Of a DNA stretch of 64,000 nt, positions 53,776 through 63,937 are shown one piece after another. The position numbers and the translations under genes are program-made. The stretch lies in contig JAIESE010000043.1 of NCBI GenBank assembly GCA_019746225.1, positions 35,640-99,639 of the forward strand, read 5' to 3'. How positions within the stretch are numbered: the first letter of the stretch is position 1; each line of letters starts with the position of its first letter. The stretch is from Alphaproteobacteria bacterium (GTDB lineage: Bacteria > Pseudomonadota > Alphaproteobacteria > Paracaedibacterales > VGCI01). The notes beneath the pieces were generated by a model. The model was not told the origin of the DNA and made no database searches. It saw only the letters and a program-made list of their open reading frames with translations.

Positions 53776-56089
53776 CTTCTTTAAAATCCTATTGATCTTC
53801 ATCTTTTGGCAAGCCTCAACTCATTCAAAACCTTTTCCACTTGTCTGGAACGCCCCACCTGAAAACCCTCATTTCGTTGGAAGAGAAGATATTCTGAATG
53901 ATATTCTCAATCTTTTTAATTCTGCACCCCTTAAAACAGCTGTTATTGGCGGCGCCCAAGGTTTTGGTAAATCACAAACAGCTAAGCGGTTCGTCTATCA
54001 AAACTTTGCCAACTATGATGTGGTGTGGTGGTTTCGAGCAAACCAATATATGAAACCGCAATTTGAGAAATTTGCTCTCGCGATGTCTTCCGTCCTTGGA
54101 CTCAACATTGAAAATTCCATTGGCGCTATAGGCCATGAGCGATTGATCAGCATGGTTAAGGAAGGAATCCGGCTGAAGAATCTCAAATGCTTGATTGTCT
54201 TTGATGATACGCAAACTTATTCTGAGATTGAACCATATATTTTATTTTCACACGACAAGACAATTCATACCCTGATCACGACTAAGAATGGTAATTTTTC
54301 GAGCAACTCTCTTCAGATCAAACCGTTTCCGCGCTCGGATTCTCTGAAATATATCAACCTATTCTTACCTAATGATCCTGATAGTTCAAAATACAAACTC
54401 GCTGATCATTTGGGGGATTGTCCAGCGGCTTTAGCAATAGCAATTGATTACATTAAAAGCTACCCAAGTATGACCATTGAACGTTATTTGAGTAAACATA
54501 CAAGACAAAAACTGAACCTGCCTTTTCAAAGAAGGTCTACTAATAAGTTTGGTAGTTCGATAGACGGTTATGAAAAAGATATATTGGCAGCCATTCAAAT
54601 TAACATGAAGGAATTACGAGAACGCTCTGAAGAAGCATATCAACTTTTGAGCTTGTTCTCCTTACTTCACCGTGATGAAATTGCTATGGATTTAATTGAA
54701 AAATGGGTAATTGCAAAAGGCATTAAGACAAATATAATGACTTTGGTGAGTATAATAAAACAATATTCTCTCATTGAAGTGACCGATTCAAAAACCAATA
54801 AAGAGGTTTACCTAACCATGCAAGATTTAATCCAAGAGATTGTCAGTTCATCAATCCTCGATCGCGAAAAAAGGATGCGTATTGACGAAGCTATATTGAT
54901 ATTGCAAGAGTCTTTCGCTGGTATGGCAGGTGATATTGCTAAAGAACTTTTAAAAAACAATGCCCCATTGTTGCATACAATCAAACTATCTGAAGAAGCG
55001 GATAGCCTCAATTATCATTCTCCAAGTTTATCTTCCGTTAGAATTAGCCTATTAAATGTTTTAGTTGGTTATATGAGGGATTTCGATACTGGGAAGAAAA
55101 TCGTAGAGCATATCAAGAATGATTTAGAAAATAAGATAACAATATCTAATGCAGATAACATCCTCTACCACACAAACCTTTTTATTCTTTCTGCGGTACG
55201 ATCAGAATTTGAAAAGGTAAAACGAATTGGTGAGGCAACTTTAAAGCTTCTAAACACAGAGGAAACAATGCATGAAGAAAAAGTACGGCTTTATTCAAAT
55301 CTGATTCAATTTTGTTCGTTGACAGGAACGATAGAAGAAGCAAGCAAATTTGTTGAAGCTGGCGAAAAATTACTCGTCTTATCAAAGGCGCCCGAACATA
55401 ATTGTCTATATGTATATGCTACCTCAAAGTATCACATTGATCGAGGAGAAATTGATAAAGCAATTGCCCTAACAGAGAAATACAGGGGTTTGTTAGATCA
55501 ACAAGCCGCTTATCATCCGTCAATGCGCTTTTTTACTCTTTACCAACTTGCAGAAGCATGTCTTAAAAAAGGAGAGATCGAAGAATCCAAAAGTATTTTA
55601 TCTTTGGCAGAACAACAAGGTAAGGAGTTCTATGGGGATAATGATCAAAATAACTTTTTTGGAAGGGTGTATGTTCTCAAAGGAATGTGTCTATTTAAAG
55701 AAGCAAAATATTTTGACAAAGCTAAATCATTTATTGATTTGGGGGTGCGAGTTTTTGAAAATATTTATAAAGGGTCAGATAAACACCGCGATCAAGCTTT
55801 TGCTCACTTACAGCTGGGAAAGTTGTACCATGGAGTTCAAGAGTATCATCTTGCAAAGGCTAGTTACCTTAAAAGCGAAGAGATCTTTAACAAGATTTTG
55901 AAGAACCAAAAAATTGATGACGTAAGTCATCTTTATAAACAGTTAGCCATTTTAGGGGCGGATACAAAAGATGAGCCATTGGTTCATACCTATCTTAAAA
56001 AACAGGTGGATATTTTTGGGCTAGATCACTTTAGAACAAAAGAGGTTTTAATTTATCTAGATGAAAGAGGTATAATTGCACCTATGTAA
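53750..56089 (+). CDS. NB-ARC (STAND) NTPase with TPRs and an N-terminal export or anchor segment
   Basis: This 779-residue protein starts with a hydrophobic segment (~8-25, SFFKILLIFIFWQASTHS) that reads as a signal peptide or membrane anchor. The NB-ARC core follows: FVGREDIL (~42), P-loop IGGAQGFGKSQ (66-76), Walker B CLIVFDD (147-153), HTLITTKN and DCPAALAIA (a GLPL-like motif). From ~390 on it is helical with TPRs (RGEIDKAIALTEKYRGLL, KASYLKSEEIFNKIL). STAND NTPases are switch-like sensors in plant immunity, apoptosis and bacterial defence, normally cytosolic. An export signal on one is very unusual. The 26-base overlap with the kinase-like gene implies coupled expression and perhaps joint function at the membrane. 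Confidence 0.85.
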   Translation: MWLGYSKTSFFKILLIFIFWQASTHSKPFPLVWNAPPENPHFVGREDILNDILNLFNSAPLKTAVIGGAQGFGKSQTAKRFVYQNFANYDVVWWFRANQYMKPQFEKFALAMSSVLGLNIENSIGAIGHERLISMVKEGIRLKNLKCLIVFDDTQTYSEIEPYILFSHDKTIHTLITTKNGNFSSNSLQIKPFPRSDSLKYINLFLPNDPDSSKYKLADHLGDCPAALAIAIDYIKSYPSMTIERYLSKHTRQKLNLPFQRRSTNKFGSSIDGYEKDILAAIQINMKELRERSEEAYQLLSLFSLLHRDEIAMDLIEKWVIAKGIKTNIMTLVSIIKQYSLIEVTDSKTNKEVYLTMQDLIQEIVSSSILDREKRMRIDEAILILQESFAGMAGDIAKELLKNNAPLLHTIKLSEEADSLNYHSPSLSSVRISLLNVLVGYMRDFDTGKKIVEHIKNDLENKITISNADNILYHTNLFILSAVRSEFEKVKRIGEATLKLLNTEETMHEEKVRLYSNLIQFCSLTGTIEEASKFVEAGEKLLVLSKAPEHNCLYVYATSKYHIDRGEIDKAIALTEKYRGLLDQQAAYHPSMRFFTLYQLAEACLKKGEIEESKSILSLAEQQGKEFYGDNDQNNFFGRVYVLKGMCLFKEAKYFDKAKSFIDLGVRVFENIYKGSDKHRDQAFAHLQLGKLYHGVQEYHLAKASYLKSEEIFNKILKNQKIDDVSHLYKQLAILGADTKDEPLVHTYLKKQVDIFGLDHFRTKEVLIYLDERGIIAPM

Positions 56090-56108
56090 AAAAGTAATAT
56101 TTAAGTTT

Positions 56109-56432
56109 TTAACCTCGTGGCCCAAAAAGGATGATTGAGGCACCAATTAAACACACAAAGACACCAATGACATCAAATCGATCTGGAGCATTTCCTTCAA
56201 TGATATGCATCCAGAGAATCGAAGAAAAAATGTAAACCGCGCCATATGCTGCATAAGCTCGTCCAGCATAATCCGATTCCACATATGTCAATAGGTAAGC
56301 AAAAACCCATAAAGACAAGGTTCCAGGAATTAACCAAAAGATAGTCTTCTCTAATTTCATCCATGTCCAAAAAGAAAAGCAGCCTGCTATTTCTGCGATC
56401 GATGCCCCTATTAACGCTAAAAAGATTTTCAT
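56109..56432 (-). CDS. ynfA: YnfA-family (UPF0060) small membrane protein
   Basis: This 107-residue, four-helix inner-membrane protein is related to small multidrug transporters. It has the YnfA hallmarks: AEIAGCFSFWTWMKL, YVESDYAGRAYAAYGAVYI, GNAPDRFDVIGVFVCLIGA. Some YnfA proteins export quaternary ammonium compounds. It is convergent with the NB-ARC gene. Confidence 0.93.
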   Translation of the reverse strand: MKIFLALIGASIAEIAGCFSFWTWMKLEKTIFWLIPGTLSLWVFAYLLTYVESDYAGRAYAAYGAVYIFSSILWMHIIEGNAPDRFDVIGVFVCLIGASIILFGPRG

Positions 56433-56633
56433 TCAAATTCACCAAATGCTTAGTATTTTAATAGCTATCAACCTAACAAATCAATTATGGTGCAGCAAGG
56501 TCATCGTATTATCTACTTACGGCAACGCCTAATGAAATTTCTATACCTTAAGAGCAGACCCCGGTATTGAGAGAGATAAACCTATATTTTTTCCTCAAGT
56601 GTTTTTGCTCTTGTAGTGACGAAAATGAGGCGT

Positions 56634-59600
56634 CTAATTGTGAGATGGGTTCCCAACCGCAGAATCTTCATTTCTCTTACGAGAAAAAACCTTATAAAGT
56701 GTGGGGATAATAAGCATTGTCAACAAGGTTGAGGTGATAAGGCCTCCAATGACGACTGTGGCGAGAGGCTTTTGGACCTCTGCTCCTGTGCCTGTAGAAA
56801 TTGCCATAGGAACAAACCCCAAGGATGCTACAAGTGCCGTCATGAGAACGGGGCGTAAGCGTGTCAGCGCTCCTCCTTTGATAGCATTATCGAGAGATTG
56901 ATTTTTCAGTCGTTCATTGATTGTTGTTACCATCACAAGGCCATTGAGAACGGCAATACCTGACAGAGCAATGAAACCAACGGCTGCTGAAATCGAAAAG
57001 GGCATTCCTCTCAACCAGAGACTTAAGATACCACCGGTAAGTGCAAGGGGAACAGCCGTAAAAATAAATAATGCCCCTTTCACAGAATTAAGAGCCGCAA
57101 AAAGCAGCATAAAGATCATAAAGAAGCATCCTGGCACCACCCAATAAAGTTTCTCTTTAGCTTCAATGAGATTCTTAAATTGGCCGCCCCATTCAAGCCA
57201 GTAACCCGCAGGAATTTGGACAGATTTCGAGATTGCCTTCTCTGCACTCTTCACAAACGTTGCAATATCGCTTCCACGAACATTCGACTGAACCACGACT
57301 CGCCGCTTACCATTTTCGCGGCTAATCTGATTCGGTCCATCAGCAATAACCAACTCTGCTACCTCCTTAAGGGGAATAGAGACCATTTTTTGTTGTGAGA
57401 TACCTGAGACTTTATTTTTCTCTTCTAGGGGCTTCTTTAGAAAAATAGGGATGTTTTGAATCATTTCTAGGTTCTGGCGGAACTGTTCAGGCATTTTTAG
57501 AATAATGTCAAATCGACGATCCCCTTCAAAAACGACGCCAGCTTCACGACCCCCAATAGCAATGCTAATGACGTTTAAAACTTCACTTACATTGAGGCCT
57601 AGCCGTGCCATATAATCTCGGTTGAGTTTAAAGTCCAGGACTGGTAAACCAGTTGTTTGTTCAATTTTGACGTCAGCAGCGCCTGGAATGGTTCTTAAAA
57701 CACCAGCAATTTGATTGGCCAATTTATTCATAGTATCAAAGTTATCACCGTTCACTTTAACAGCTACATCACTTCTCACCCCAGCAATAAGCTCGTTAAA
57801 GCGCATTTGGATGGGTTGAGTAAATTCGTAATTATTCCCGATAACCTGATTAACAGCGTTTTCGATTCTTTTAATGAGGTCTTCTTTTTTAAGATCGGGC
57901 ATTGGCCATTCCATTCTGGGCTTAAAGATAATAAATGTATCTGACACATTGGGTGGCATCGGGTCAGAGGCCATTTCTGCCGTACCCGTTTTCGAGAAAA
58001 CGAAGGCCACTTCTTTAAATAAGCGAACAGTTTTTTCAACTTCAAACTGCATGCTTTGAGATTGGGTCAAAGAGGTGCTCGGTATTCTCATGGCATGCAT
58101 TGCCAGGTCTTTTTCATCAAGGGTGGGGACAAATTCTTGACCCAGTTTTGTGAATATAAAAAGAGAAAACACAAAAGCACCAATGCTTAAAAATAGAAGT
58201 GTTTTCGGGACTCTTAAAGCAAGATCAAGACACTTTTCATAAGCAGTGGAGGCAAACTTCAAAAAAAATCCTTTATTCTCCTTATGGCTGCCCTTGATGA
58301 ATAAAGCCGCCATGGCAGGGATAAAGGTAATAGAGAGGATAAAGGCACATCCCAGCGCCAAGATAACGGTAATCGCCATAGGCTTAAACATTTTTCCTTC
58401 CACACCTGAAAAAGTGAGCAACGGAATATAGACAAGAATCAGGATAGCCTGGCCATAAAGAGTAGGGCGGCTCATTTCTTTGGTTGAGTCAACGACTTCC
58501 CTAAGGCGTTCCTGCAAAGTCAGTGACCGTTTTAGAGAGTGCGCTTTTTCGCTGATACGCCTTAGGAAGTTTTCAATAATAATGACAGCCCCGTCTACCA
58601 ATAGCCCGAAATCAAGCGCCCCAAGGCTCATAAGGTTGGCACTTGTGTGCGTACCGAGCATGCCCATGGATGTCATCAGCATGGTGATGGGAATTACCGA
58701 AGCCGTTATAAGGGCAGCACGAAAATTCCTCAGCATCAAGAAGAGGATAACGATAACAAGCAGTGCCCCTTCAGCAAGATTTTTGCTGACCGTGTTAATC
58801 GTGGCATCCACTAGCTTTGTTCGATTTAAAACTGTTTGGGCTTTAACACCTGGAGGCAGGGACTTGATAATTTCTTTAAACTTTGTGTCGACCGCATCGG
58901 CAACTGTGCGACTGTTTGCACCGATTAACATAAGAGCTGTTCCCACCACAGCATCTTGACCGTTTTCACTGGCACTTCCTGTTCTGAGCTCCTTTCCTAT
59001 TTCGACACTCGCAATGTCTTTGATATAAACTGGGGTACCATTGGGAGAAGCAACGACAATGTTTTGGATTTGCTCAATATTTTCTGTACGGCCATCAGCT
59101 CGCACGATAAGTGACTCTCCATTTCTTTCAATATAGCCAGCCCCCAGGCTTAGATTGTTTTTGACCAGAACTTCTTGAATTTCTGGGAAACTAAGGCCAA
59201 GGGCAATTAATTTATAGGGATCCGGTTGGACATGATATTGTTTGACATACCCCCCAATCGAATCAATACCAGCAACGCCAGGAACCGTACGAAGTTGAGG
59301 CTTTATAATCCAATCCTGAACTGTCCGAAGATACCCCGTTTTCTCAGCTTCAGTTTTCAGTAGCTGACCATCGGGTGTGAAATAACTGCCATCTGACTGG
59401 AATCCAGGGCCTCCATCGGAAGTCTTCCTATTGTCAGGATCAGCATATTGTATTGTCCACATATAGATTTCACCGAGCCCAGTACTGATCGCGCCCATTT
59501 TAGGATCCGTACTGGGAGGAAGGTTATCTTTTGCCTCAATCAATTTTTCATTCACTTGTTGGCGGGCAAAATAAATATCCACATTGTCATTAAACACGGC

Positions 59601-59882
59601 TGTGACTTGTGAAAACCCATTACGTGAAAGAGACCGCGTAGATTCTAAGCCTGGGATACCTGATAAAGCTGTTTCAATGGGAAAAGTAACTTGCTTTTCC
59701 ATCTCAAAGGGAGAAAAGCCTGAAACTAAAGTGTTTATTTGCACTTGATTATTCGTAATGTCTGGAACAGCATCGATCGGAAGGTGCTTAAGGCTGCTTA
59801 TCCCCAGAACCACAACAATAAATGTCAGGAAACACACCAGATACCGATTTTGAGTTGCCCATTGTACGATGGTTTCAAGCAT
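56634..59882 (-). CDS. Heavy-metal RND efflux pump, CusA/CzcA family
   Basis: This 1082-residue inner-membrane proton antiporter pumps metal ions from the periplasm or cytosol. It has 12 helices and two large periplasmic loops. Family parts include LPIDAVPDITNNQVQ at the N-terminus, the porter domain FSPFEMEKQVTFPIE, and the helix-4 motif GALDFGLLVDGAVIIIEN with the proton-relay acidic residues. It ends at ALTGGILSLWLRGMPFSISAAVGFIALSGIAVL-like helices. ATG 59882 has GGGAGG upstream. It follows the CusB-like gene by 11 bases. The metal cannot be decided from sequence. Confidence 0.93.
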   Translation of the reverse strand: MLETIVQWATQNRYLVCFLTFIVVVLGISSLKHLPIDAVPDITNNQVQINTLVSGFSPFEMEKQVTFPIETALSGIPGLESTRSLSRNGFSQVTAVFNDNVDIYFARQQVNEKLIEAKDNLPPSTDPKMGAISTGLGEIYMWTIQYADPDNRKTSDGGPGFQSDGSYFTPDGQLLKTEAEKTGYLRTVQDWIIKPQLRTVPGVAGIDSIGGYVKQYHVQPDPYKLIALGLSFPEIQEVLVKNNLSLGAGYIERNGESLIVRADGRTENIEQIQNIVVASPNGTPVYIKDIASVEIGKELRTGSASENGQDAVVGTALMLIGANSRTVADAVDTKFKEIIKSLPPGVKAQTVLNRTKLVDATINTVSKNLAEGALLVIVILFLMLRNFRAALITASVIPITMLMTSMGMLGTHTSANLMSLGALDFGLLVDGAVIIIENFLRRISEKAHSLKRSLTLQERLREVVDSTKEMSRPTLYGQAILILVYIPLLTFSGVEGKMFKPMAITVILALGCAFILSITFIPAMAALFIKGSHKENKGFFLKFASTAYEKCLDLALRVPKTLLFLSIGAFVFSLFIFTKLGQEFVPTLDEKDLAMHAMRIPSTSLTQSQSMQFEVEKTVRLFKEVAFVFSKTGTAEMASDPMPPNVSDTFIIFKPRMEWPMPDLKKEDLIKRIENAVNQVIGNNYEFTQPIQMRFNELIAGVRSDVAVKVNGDNFDTMNKLANQIAGVLRTIPGAADVKIEQTTGLPVLDFKLNRDYMARLGLNVSEVLNVISIAIGGREAGVVFEGDRRFDIILKMPEQFRQNLEMIQNIPIFLKKPLEEKNKVSGISQQKMVSIPLKEVAELVIADGPNQISRENGKRRVVVQSNVRGSDIATFVKSAEKAISKSVQIPAGYWLEWGGQFKNLIEAKEKLYWVVPGCFFMIFMLLFAALNSVKGALFIFTAVPLALTGGILSLWLRGMPFSISAAVGFIALSGIAVLNGLVMVTTINERLKNQSLDNAIKGGALTRLRPVLMTALVASLGFVPMAISTGTGAEVQKPLATVVIGGLITSTLLTMLIIPTLYKVFSRKRNEDSAVGNPSHN

Positions 59883-59893
59883 ACATACCTCCC

Positions 59894-61198
59894 CTAATCT
59901 GTATGCTCGGCTTCACCTTTGCCAAGCTCTGCTTTAAGGATGAAAGTATTAGTCGAAACGAGTTCCTCACCTACTTGAACGCCACTCATAACTTCGATGA
60001 ACTCCCCTTTGTCAGATCCTTTTATTTGGATAGGCTTTGCTTCAAAAATGCCTTCTCCTCTTTTTACAAAAACATGGGGTTTTTCGTTTATTTTCTGAAT
60101 GACAGATTTTGGCAAACTTAAATAGCTAGATTGTTCGCTGACAATAACTTGGGCTGTAATAAAGTCCCCTGGATGCCATTCCTGTTTAGAATTCTCCAAT
60201 TGAATAATTGCCTTACCCGTGCGACTCTCATCATTAATGACAGGGCTAACATACATAATAGTTCCTGATTGAATGCTTTCACCTTGATGAGCAAACAGAT
60301 CTACCTTTTGATCTTTCTTTACGAATTGCAAATCCTCAGCAGGTATCGCAAGCTCTACCCATACTGTATCCAGATTCGCTATAACAAAAACTTGTTTGTC
60401 TCCGGAAATGACTTCCCCCAACGTTATGTGTCTTTCAATAACTTTCCCGGCAATAGGAGAGTCAATCGTATATATATTCAAAGGTGCTTTTTCTTCTGGT
60501 AATTGTTGAATTTTCTCTTCATTCATTCCAAGAGCCAGTAATTTTTGCTTCTTCTGCTCTAAGTTCACTTTGGCATTTTCAGACGTATTACGGGTTTGGA
60601 TAAATTGGGTTTCAGATTTGACCCCTTTCTTCCAAAGGTATTCCTCACGTTCATAAAGGTCTTGTTTAAGAGCAAAATCTTTATGAGCTGAAATATAAGC
60701 TGACTTTGCCTCCGCCATATCTCGACTTTGCAAAGTTGCTAGAGGTTCCCCTACCTTTGTCACCTCCCCTAGTCCCTTGTAAATTTCTTTGGCTACCCCA
60801 GGAACAGAAGGTACCACATGTGTAATAGTATTCTCATTCAACTCAACATGTCCGGGTAGGGTAAGACGATGTTGAAAACTACTTTTGTTGATTTTAAGGG
60901 TTTCAATACCAAAGCGCTTAACTTGTTCTGGGCTTAATTTGATAATTTTTTCTTCTTCATGTTCATGATTGCCATGTTCTTTGAAACCTCCATGGGCTTC
61001 ATGCTCATCATGCTTCTTTTCCTCATGATGACTGTCATGGGGTTTCTCTGTCGTGAGTTTGGTTGGATCATCGGTCCCTTGATTTTCTTCTTGCCCGAAA
61101 AATTTATAAGCAATGTTCCAATCGAATGGAATATAGTAGAAGCCTAATACTATAGCAATTGAGATAAGCACTACTTTGATAAAGCCCTTTTTATTCAT
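59894..61198 (-). CDS. Metal efflux periplasmic adaptor, CusB/CzcB family
   Basis: This 434-residue membrane-fusion protein has one N-terminal helix (IKVVLISIAIVLGFYYI). A His-rich stretch at ~45-85 (HDSHHEEKKHDEHEAHGG, GNHEHEE) probably binds metal. The lipoyl/barrel-sandwich part includes GLGEVTKVGEPLATLQSRDMA, a coiled-coil hairpin and beta-barrel (VFVIANLDTVWVELAI). The adaptor links the CusA-like pump to an outer-membrane channel. No CusC/TolC-type gene lies in the window. ATG 61198 follows GGGGAAAG. Confidence 0.9.
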   Translation of the reverse strand: MNKKGFIKVVLISIAIVLGFYYIPFDWNIAYKFFGQEENQGTDDPTKLTTEKPHDSHHEEKKHDEHEAHGGFKEHGNHEHEEEKIIKLSPEQVKRFGIETLKINKSSFQHRLTLPGHVELNENTITHVVPSVPGVAKEIYKGLGEVTKVGEPLATLQSRDMAEAKSAYISAHKDFALKQDLYEREEYLWKKGVKSETQFIQTRNTSENAKVNLEQKKQKLLALGMNEEKIQQLPEEKAPLNIYTIDSPIAGKVIERHITLGEVISGDKQVFVIANLDTVWVELAIPAEDLQFVKKDQKVDLFAHQGESIQSGTIMYVSPVINDESRTGKAIIQLENSKQEWHPGDFITAQVIVSEQSSYLSLPKSVIQKINEKPHVFVKRGEGIFEAKPIQIKGSDKGEFIEVMSGVQVGEELVSTNTFILKAELGKGEAEHTD

Positions 61199-61382
61199 TA
61201 ATCTTTCCCCTGAGCCCTTTAAAAGAAGCACTTTCCTATATTTACTTTACAGGTGTAAATGTTAACATTTCCTTACCCAATCCATTCCGGGTGATTACGC
61301 TTTAAAGGCATATCCTTTAGTTAAATTAATTCGATTGATCATAGATTAAACAATAGCCTTGCTTGTTTTTAACGAAGCGATA

Positions 61383-63161
61383 TTAAAGTGTATTTATACA
61401 TACCTCTTTTTCCCTTTCTTCCCTTAAGGCTTTCCTTAAGGCATGCTGCCATTCGCTAGGCTCCCCATCTCTCATGCTTGGAACAAATTGCATGATATTT
61501 TTCTGTACTACATGGTCTAATTTTAGAAGAATTGCGGCTACTTCCCTAGCAGGGGTAACATCTAATCTTTTCTGAAAATATTGTAAAAACTTGATGTGAC
61601 TAACAAAAAGAGCTTTATCATCGTTAATTCCGCACTTAATAGCCACTAAAGTATCATCCCAAAGTTCCATGCCAGTAGAAATATTGATTAAATCCATACC
61701 TAGGACAGCGGAAGGCAATAATGCCCATGTTACTCCAGGTGTAGACTTGAATTGTCTAATTGTTAAGGTAGCTGTTGTCGCAAAAGAGCCTATACCAGCT
61801 AAAGATATCGGGATATAACCCAAGAATCTCTCTGCTCGATTGGTTAGAACTTCACTTAAGGAGTAATAACCATCACCAATTCTAGAGAGTTTTAATCCAA
61901 AAGAACCCCCTACAGATAGCCCAATTTCTATGAGGGGTATTCCAGCAAGAACCATCAACGTGTATTGTAAAGCTGCTGAAGAGCTTACAGTTGCTTGTAT
62001 CCCTGTTGGAACAGTGGCAATTAACCCCAGCCAAGAAAAGGCTGTAAAAACAGCAAGAGATGGTACAAGCACAATAGCTTTCTTATTAACTTTAGCTGGA
62101 GCAAAAGATAAATCTGCAAACATATAATTTGTTAAAGTTACCCATCGCTCGTTAACTAAAGGATCAACTAATGAGTCTTCTTCAGAGCGAGAGATGCTTT
62201 TTGTGGCACTTATTAGTTGTTTGACCTCAGGTTTTGATAGGTGTTTTAGTTTTTCATTTGCTCGAACAGTTGACACGGCAAATGCTTTCTTAGCTTCTTC
62301 TAAGACATTTGGAGGAGACTCTGGCTCCTCTGTTTTTTTTCGACCCCACAACCAAGTCCACACACTTTTAGCTTGTCTATGCATCAAGGACAAAAAGAAC
62401 TTATTTGATACTAATGTGACTAATCCAATAGATCCTACAACCACATATTTAAAGTTGCTTTCTGAAGTTGCTTGATCTACCCAACTTAACAATGTAAGGG
62501 GAATAGCAGATGCAAGAGATAACCCCCATTCTCCTAAAGTTGGTAACCAAGAACAAATTTTGGAGCAATGAAAAAGACTAGCTGCAGCTAGCTCCGGACG
62601 CAGCGGAGGCAACATTCCACTTATCGTCCAAGTATAAAAAAGTGTCTCAACAGCCATATTACTCCATCCTAGATACTTTCCAAGGCCATCAGCCGTACTG
62701 TTTGAAATACTAATGTTGATAAAGTTTGCAAACTCTTCCGGAAACTGCTCCCCCACTAAGAATGTCAATGAACCAATAGCTGAGACCACGGCACCTGAAA
62801 AAAGCGTAATTAATGTAGCAGCTTTTCGTTTGCCATGGCGTTTAATAATTTGTTCGCCATTTACTAAACTAATGTGCTCCTTAAGAGAAGTTACTAAACC
62901 GTTATTAGACAATTTGTTTAAATAATCATCAAACTCTCTATCTTCAACCATATCATCAAATTGTTGAGCTAATGATTTCATTTGAGGGTGGCTGTTTTCG
63001 TCAATACTTTCTCTTTTTTCTATCTCATCTGGTACACGACTCATCCTTGAAATGGGTTTCATTTCTACTGTTTCAACAGTGAGATCCATGGATCGAGCAC
63101 AGTCTGGAAAAATTATTAACAAGATAAATAAAAGAGAAGCTATTATAGGTAATTGCTTCAT
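61383..63161 (-). CDS. Polytopic membrane protein of unknown function with signal peptide
   Basis: This 592-residue protein starts with a signal peptide (~1-24, MKQLPIIASLLFILLIIFP...RS). A soluble ~90-residue part leads to many hydrophobic segments, e.g. ITLFSGAVVSAIGSLTFLVG, YVVVGSIGLVTLVSNKFFL, LVPSLAVFTAFSWLGLIAT and PISLAGIGSFATTATLTI. A cytosolic-type loop (~285-330) is charged. The family is not recognised. ATG 63161 has GAGGAGA upstream. It starts 11 bases after the AlkA-like gene, so the two are cotranscribed. Confidence 0.6.
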   Translation of the reverse strand: MKQLPIIASLLFILLIIFPDCARSMDLTVETVEMKPISRMSRVPDEIEKRESIDENSHPQMKSLAQQFDDMVEDREFDDYLNKLSNNGLVTSLKEHISLVNGEQIIKRHGKRKAATLITLFSGAVVSAIGSLTFLVGEQFPEEFANFINISISNSTADGLGKYLGWSNMAVETLFYTWTISGMLPPLRPELAAASLFHCSKICSWLPTLGEWGLSLASAIPLTLLSWVDQATSESNFKYVVVGSIGLVTLVSNKFFLSLMHRQAKSVWTWLWGRKKTEEPESPPNVLEEAKKAFAVSTVRANEKLKHLSKPEVKQLISATKSISRSEEDSLVDPLVNERWVTLTNYMFADLSFAPAKVNKKAIVLVPSLAVFTAFSWLGLIATVPTGIQATVSSSAALQYTLMVLAGIPLIEIGLSVGGSFGLKLSRIGDGYYSLSEVLTNRAERFLGYIPISLAGIGSFATTATLTIRQFKSTPGVTWALLPSAVLGMDLINISTGMELWDDTLVAIKCGINDDKALFVSHIKFLQYFQKRLDVTPAREVAAILLKLDHVVQKNIMQFVPSMRDGEPSEWQHALRKALREEREKEVCINTL

Positions 63162-63172
63162 CGTCTTTCTCC

Positions 63173-63937
63173 TCATAAATTTGGCCATAAGTGCATTGCG
63201 GCATATGATCGCCAAGGTTGCCACGAAACTAGAGATTTTTGAGCCATTAAGGATGAATTTATCTTCAGAGTTTTCATTAAATCTTTATTTGAAAATGGAA
63301 AGGCGTCAGGCCAAGACAATGCGCGCATCACAACATACTGAGCTAAGCATTCATCTCTATTCAGTAAGGTCCTGAGCTGATTTAGGGTGCTTTCTACATC
63401 GGCATCTGGCGTAAGAACTAATTTTTTGTTCACAATAGCTTGGGCTAAAGCAATAATTTCTTTGGTTTGCACACGCGTTATACCCAGGATAGAGAGCTCT
63501 TTAACTGTGGCTGCTGCAATACGCTTGGGGTTAGGAAAAGCATGGGTCACCTCAGGAAAAGGTGTAGAATATGATTCACCAAACCAAACAACAAACTTCT
63601 CTAGTGTTTCATACGCAGTTTTAGTTGGGCCATGCTGATTAAGAATCGCTTGAACTGCTATTTCAAAACCATCAAAAGCTCCAGGTACCCGCAAACCAGG
63701 ATTTACATCTGTTAGAGAACCCAAAGCTGATATAATTTCATCTGGGTGACATGTAAGATCGAAAGCTTTTTTGATACGTTTTATGACCGGCATAATAACG
63801 GGTATAAGTTTGTTATCCAGCGTCACCTGAACTACGCTTAAGTCCGGCAAAAACTTTACCTCAAGCCATCCAATATGCCATTGTTTTTCGTGATGCAGAT
63901 GTACTATCCGCCTATAATAATTTGAGGGTATTAACAA
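63173..63937 (-). CDS. AlkA-like DNA-3-methyladenine glycosylase, N-terminally short
   Basis: This 254-residue protein matches the HhH-GPD core of AlkA/Ada-type glycosylases: GLRVPGAFDGFEIAVQAILNQ, the helix-hairpin-helix LGITRVQTKEIIALAQAI, ALSWPDAFPFSNKD (catalytic Asp region) and WQPWRSYAAMHLW at the end. The usual first ~50 residues, ahead of YYRRIVHL, are missing: an in-frame TAG at 63953-63955 closes the frame, and the only start is a TTG without ribosome site. It may be a truncated gene still translated, or a pseudogene. The core residues look intact. Confidence 0.75.
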   Translation of the reverse strand: MLIPSNYYRRIVHLHHEKQWHIGWLEVKFLPDLSVVQVTLDNKLIPVIMPVIKRIKKAFDLTCHPDEIISALGSLTDVNPGLRVPGAFDGFEIAVQAILNQHGPTKTAYETLEKFVVWFGESYSTPFPEVTHAFPNPKRIAAATVKELSILGITRVQTKEIIALAQAIVNKKLVLTPDADVESTLNQLRTLLNRDECLAQYVVMRALSWPDAFPFSNKDLMKTLKINSSLMAQKSLVSWQPWRSYAAMHLWPNL

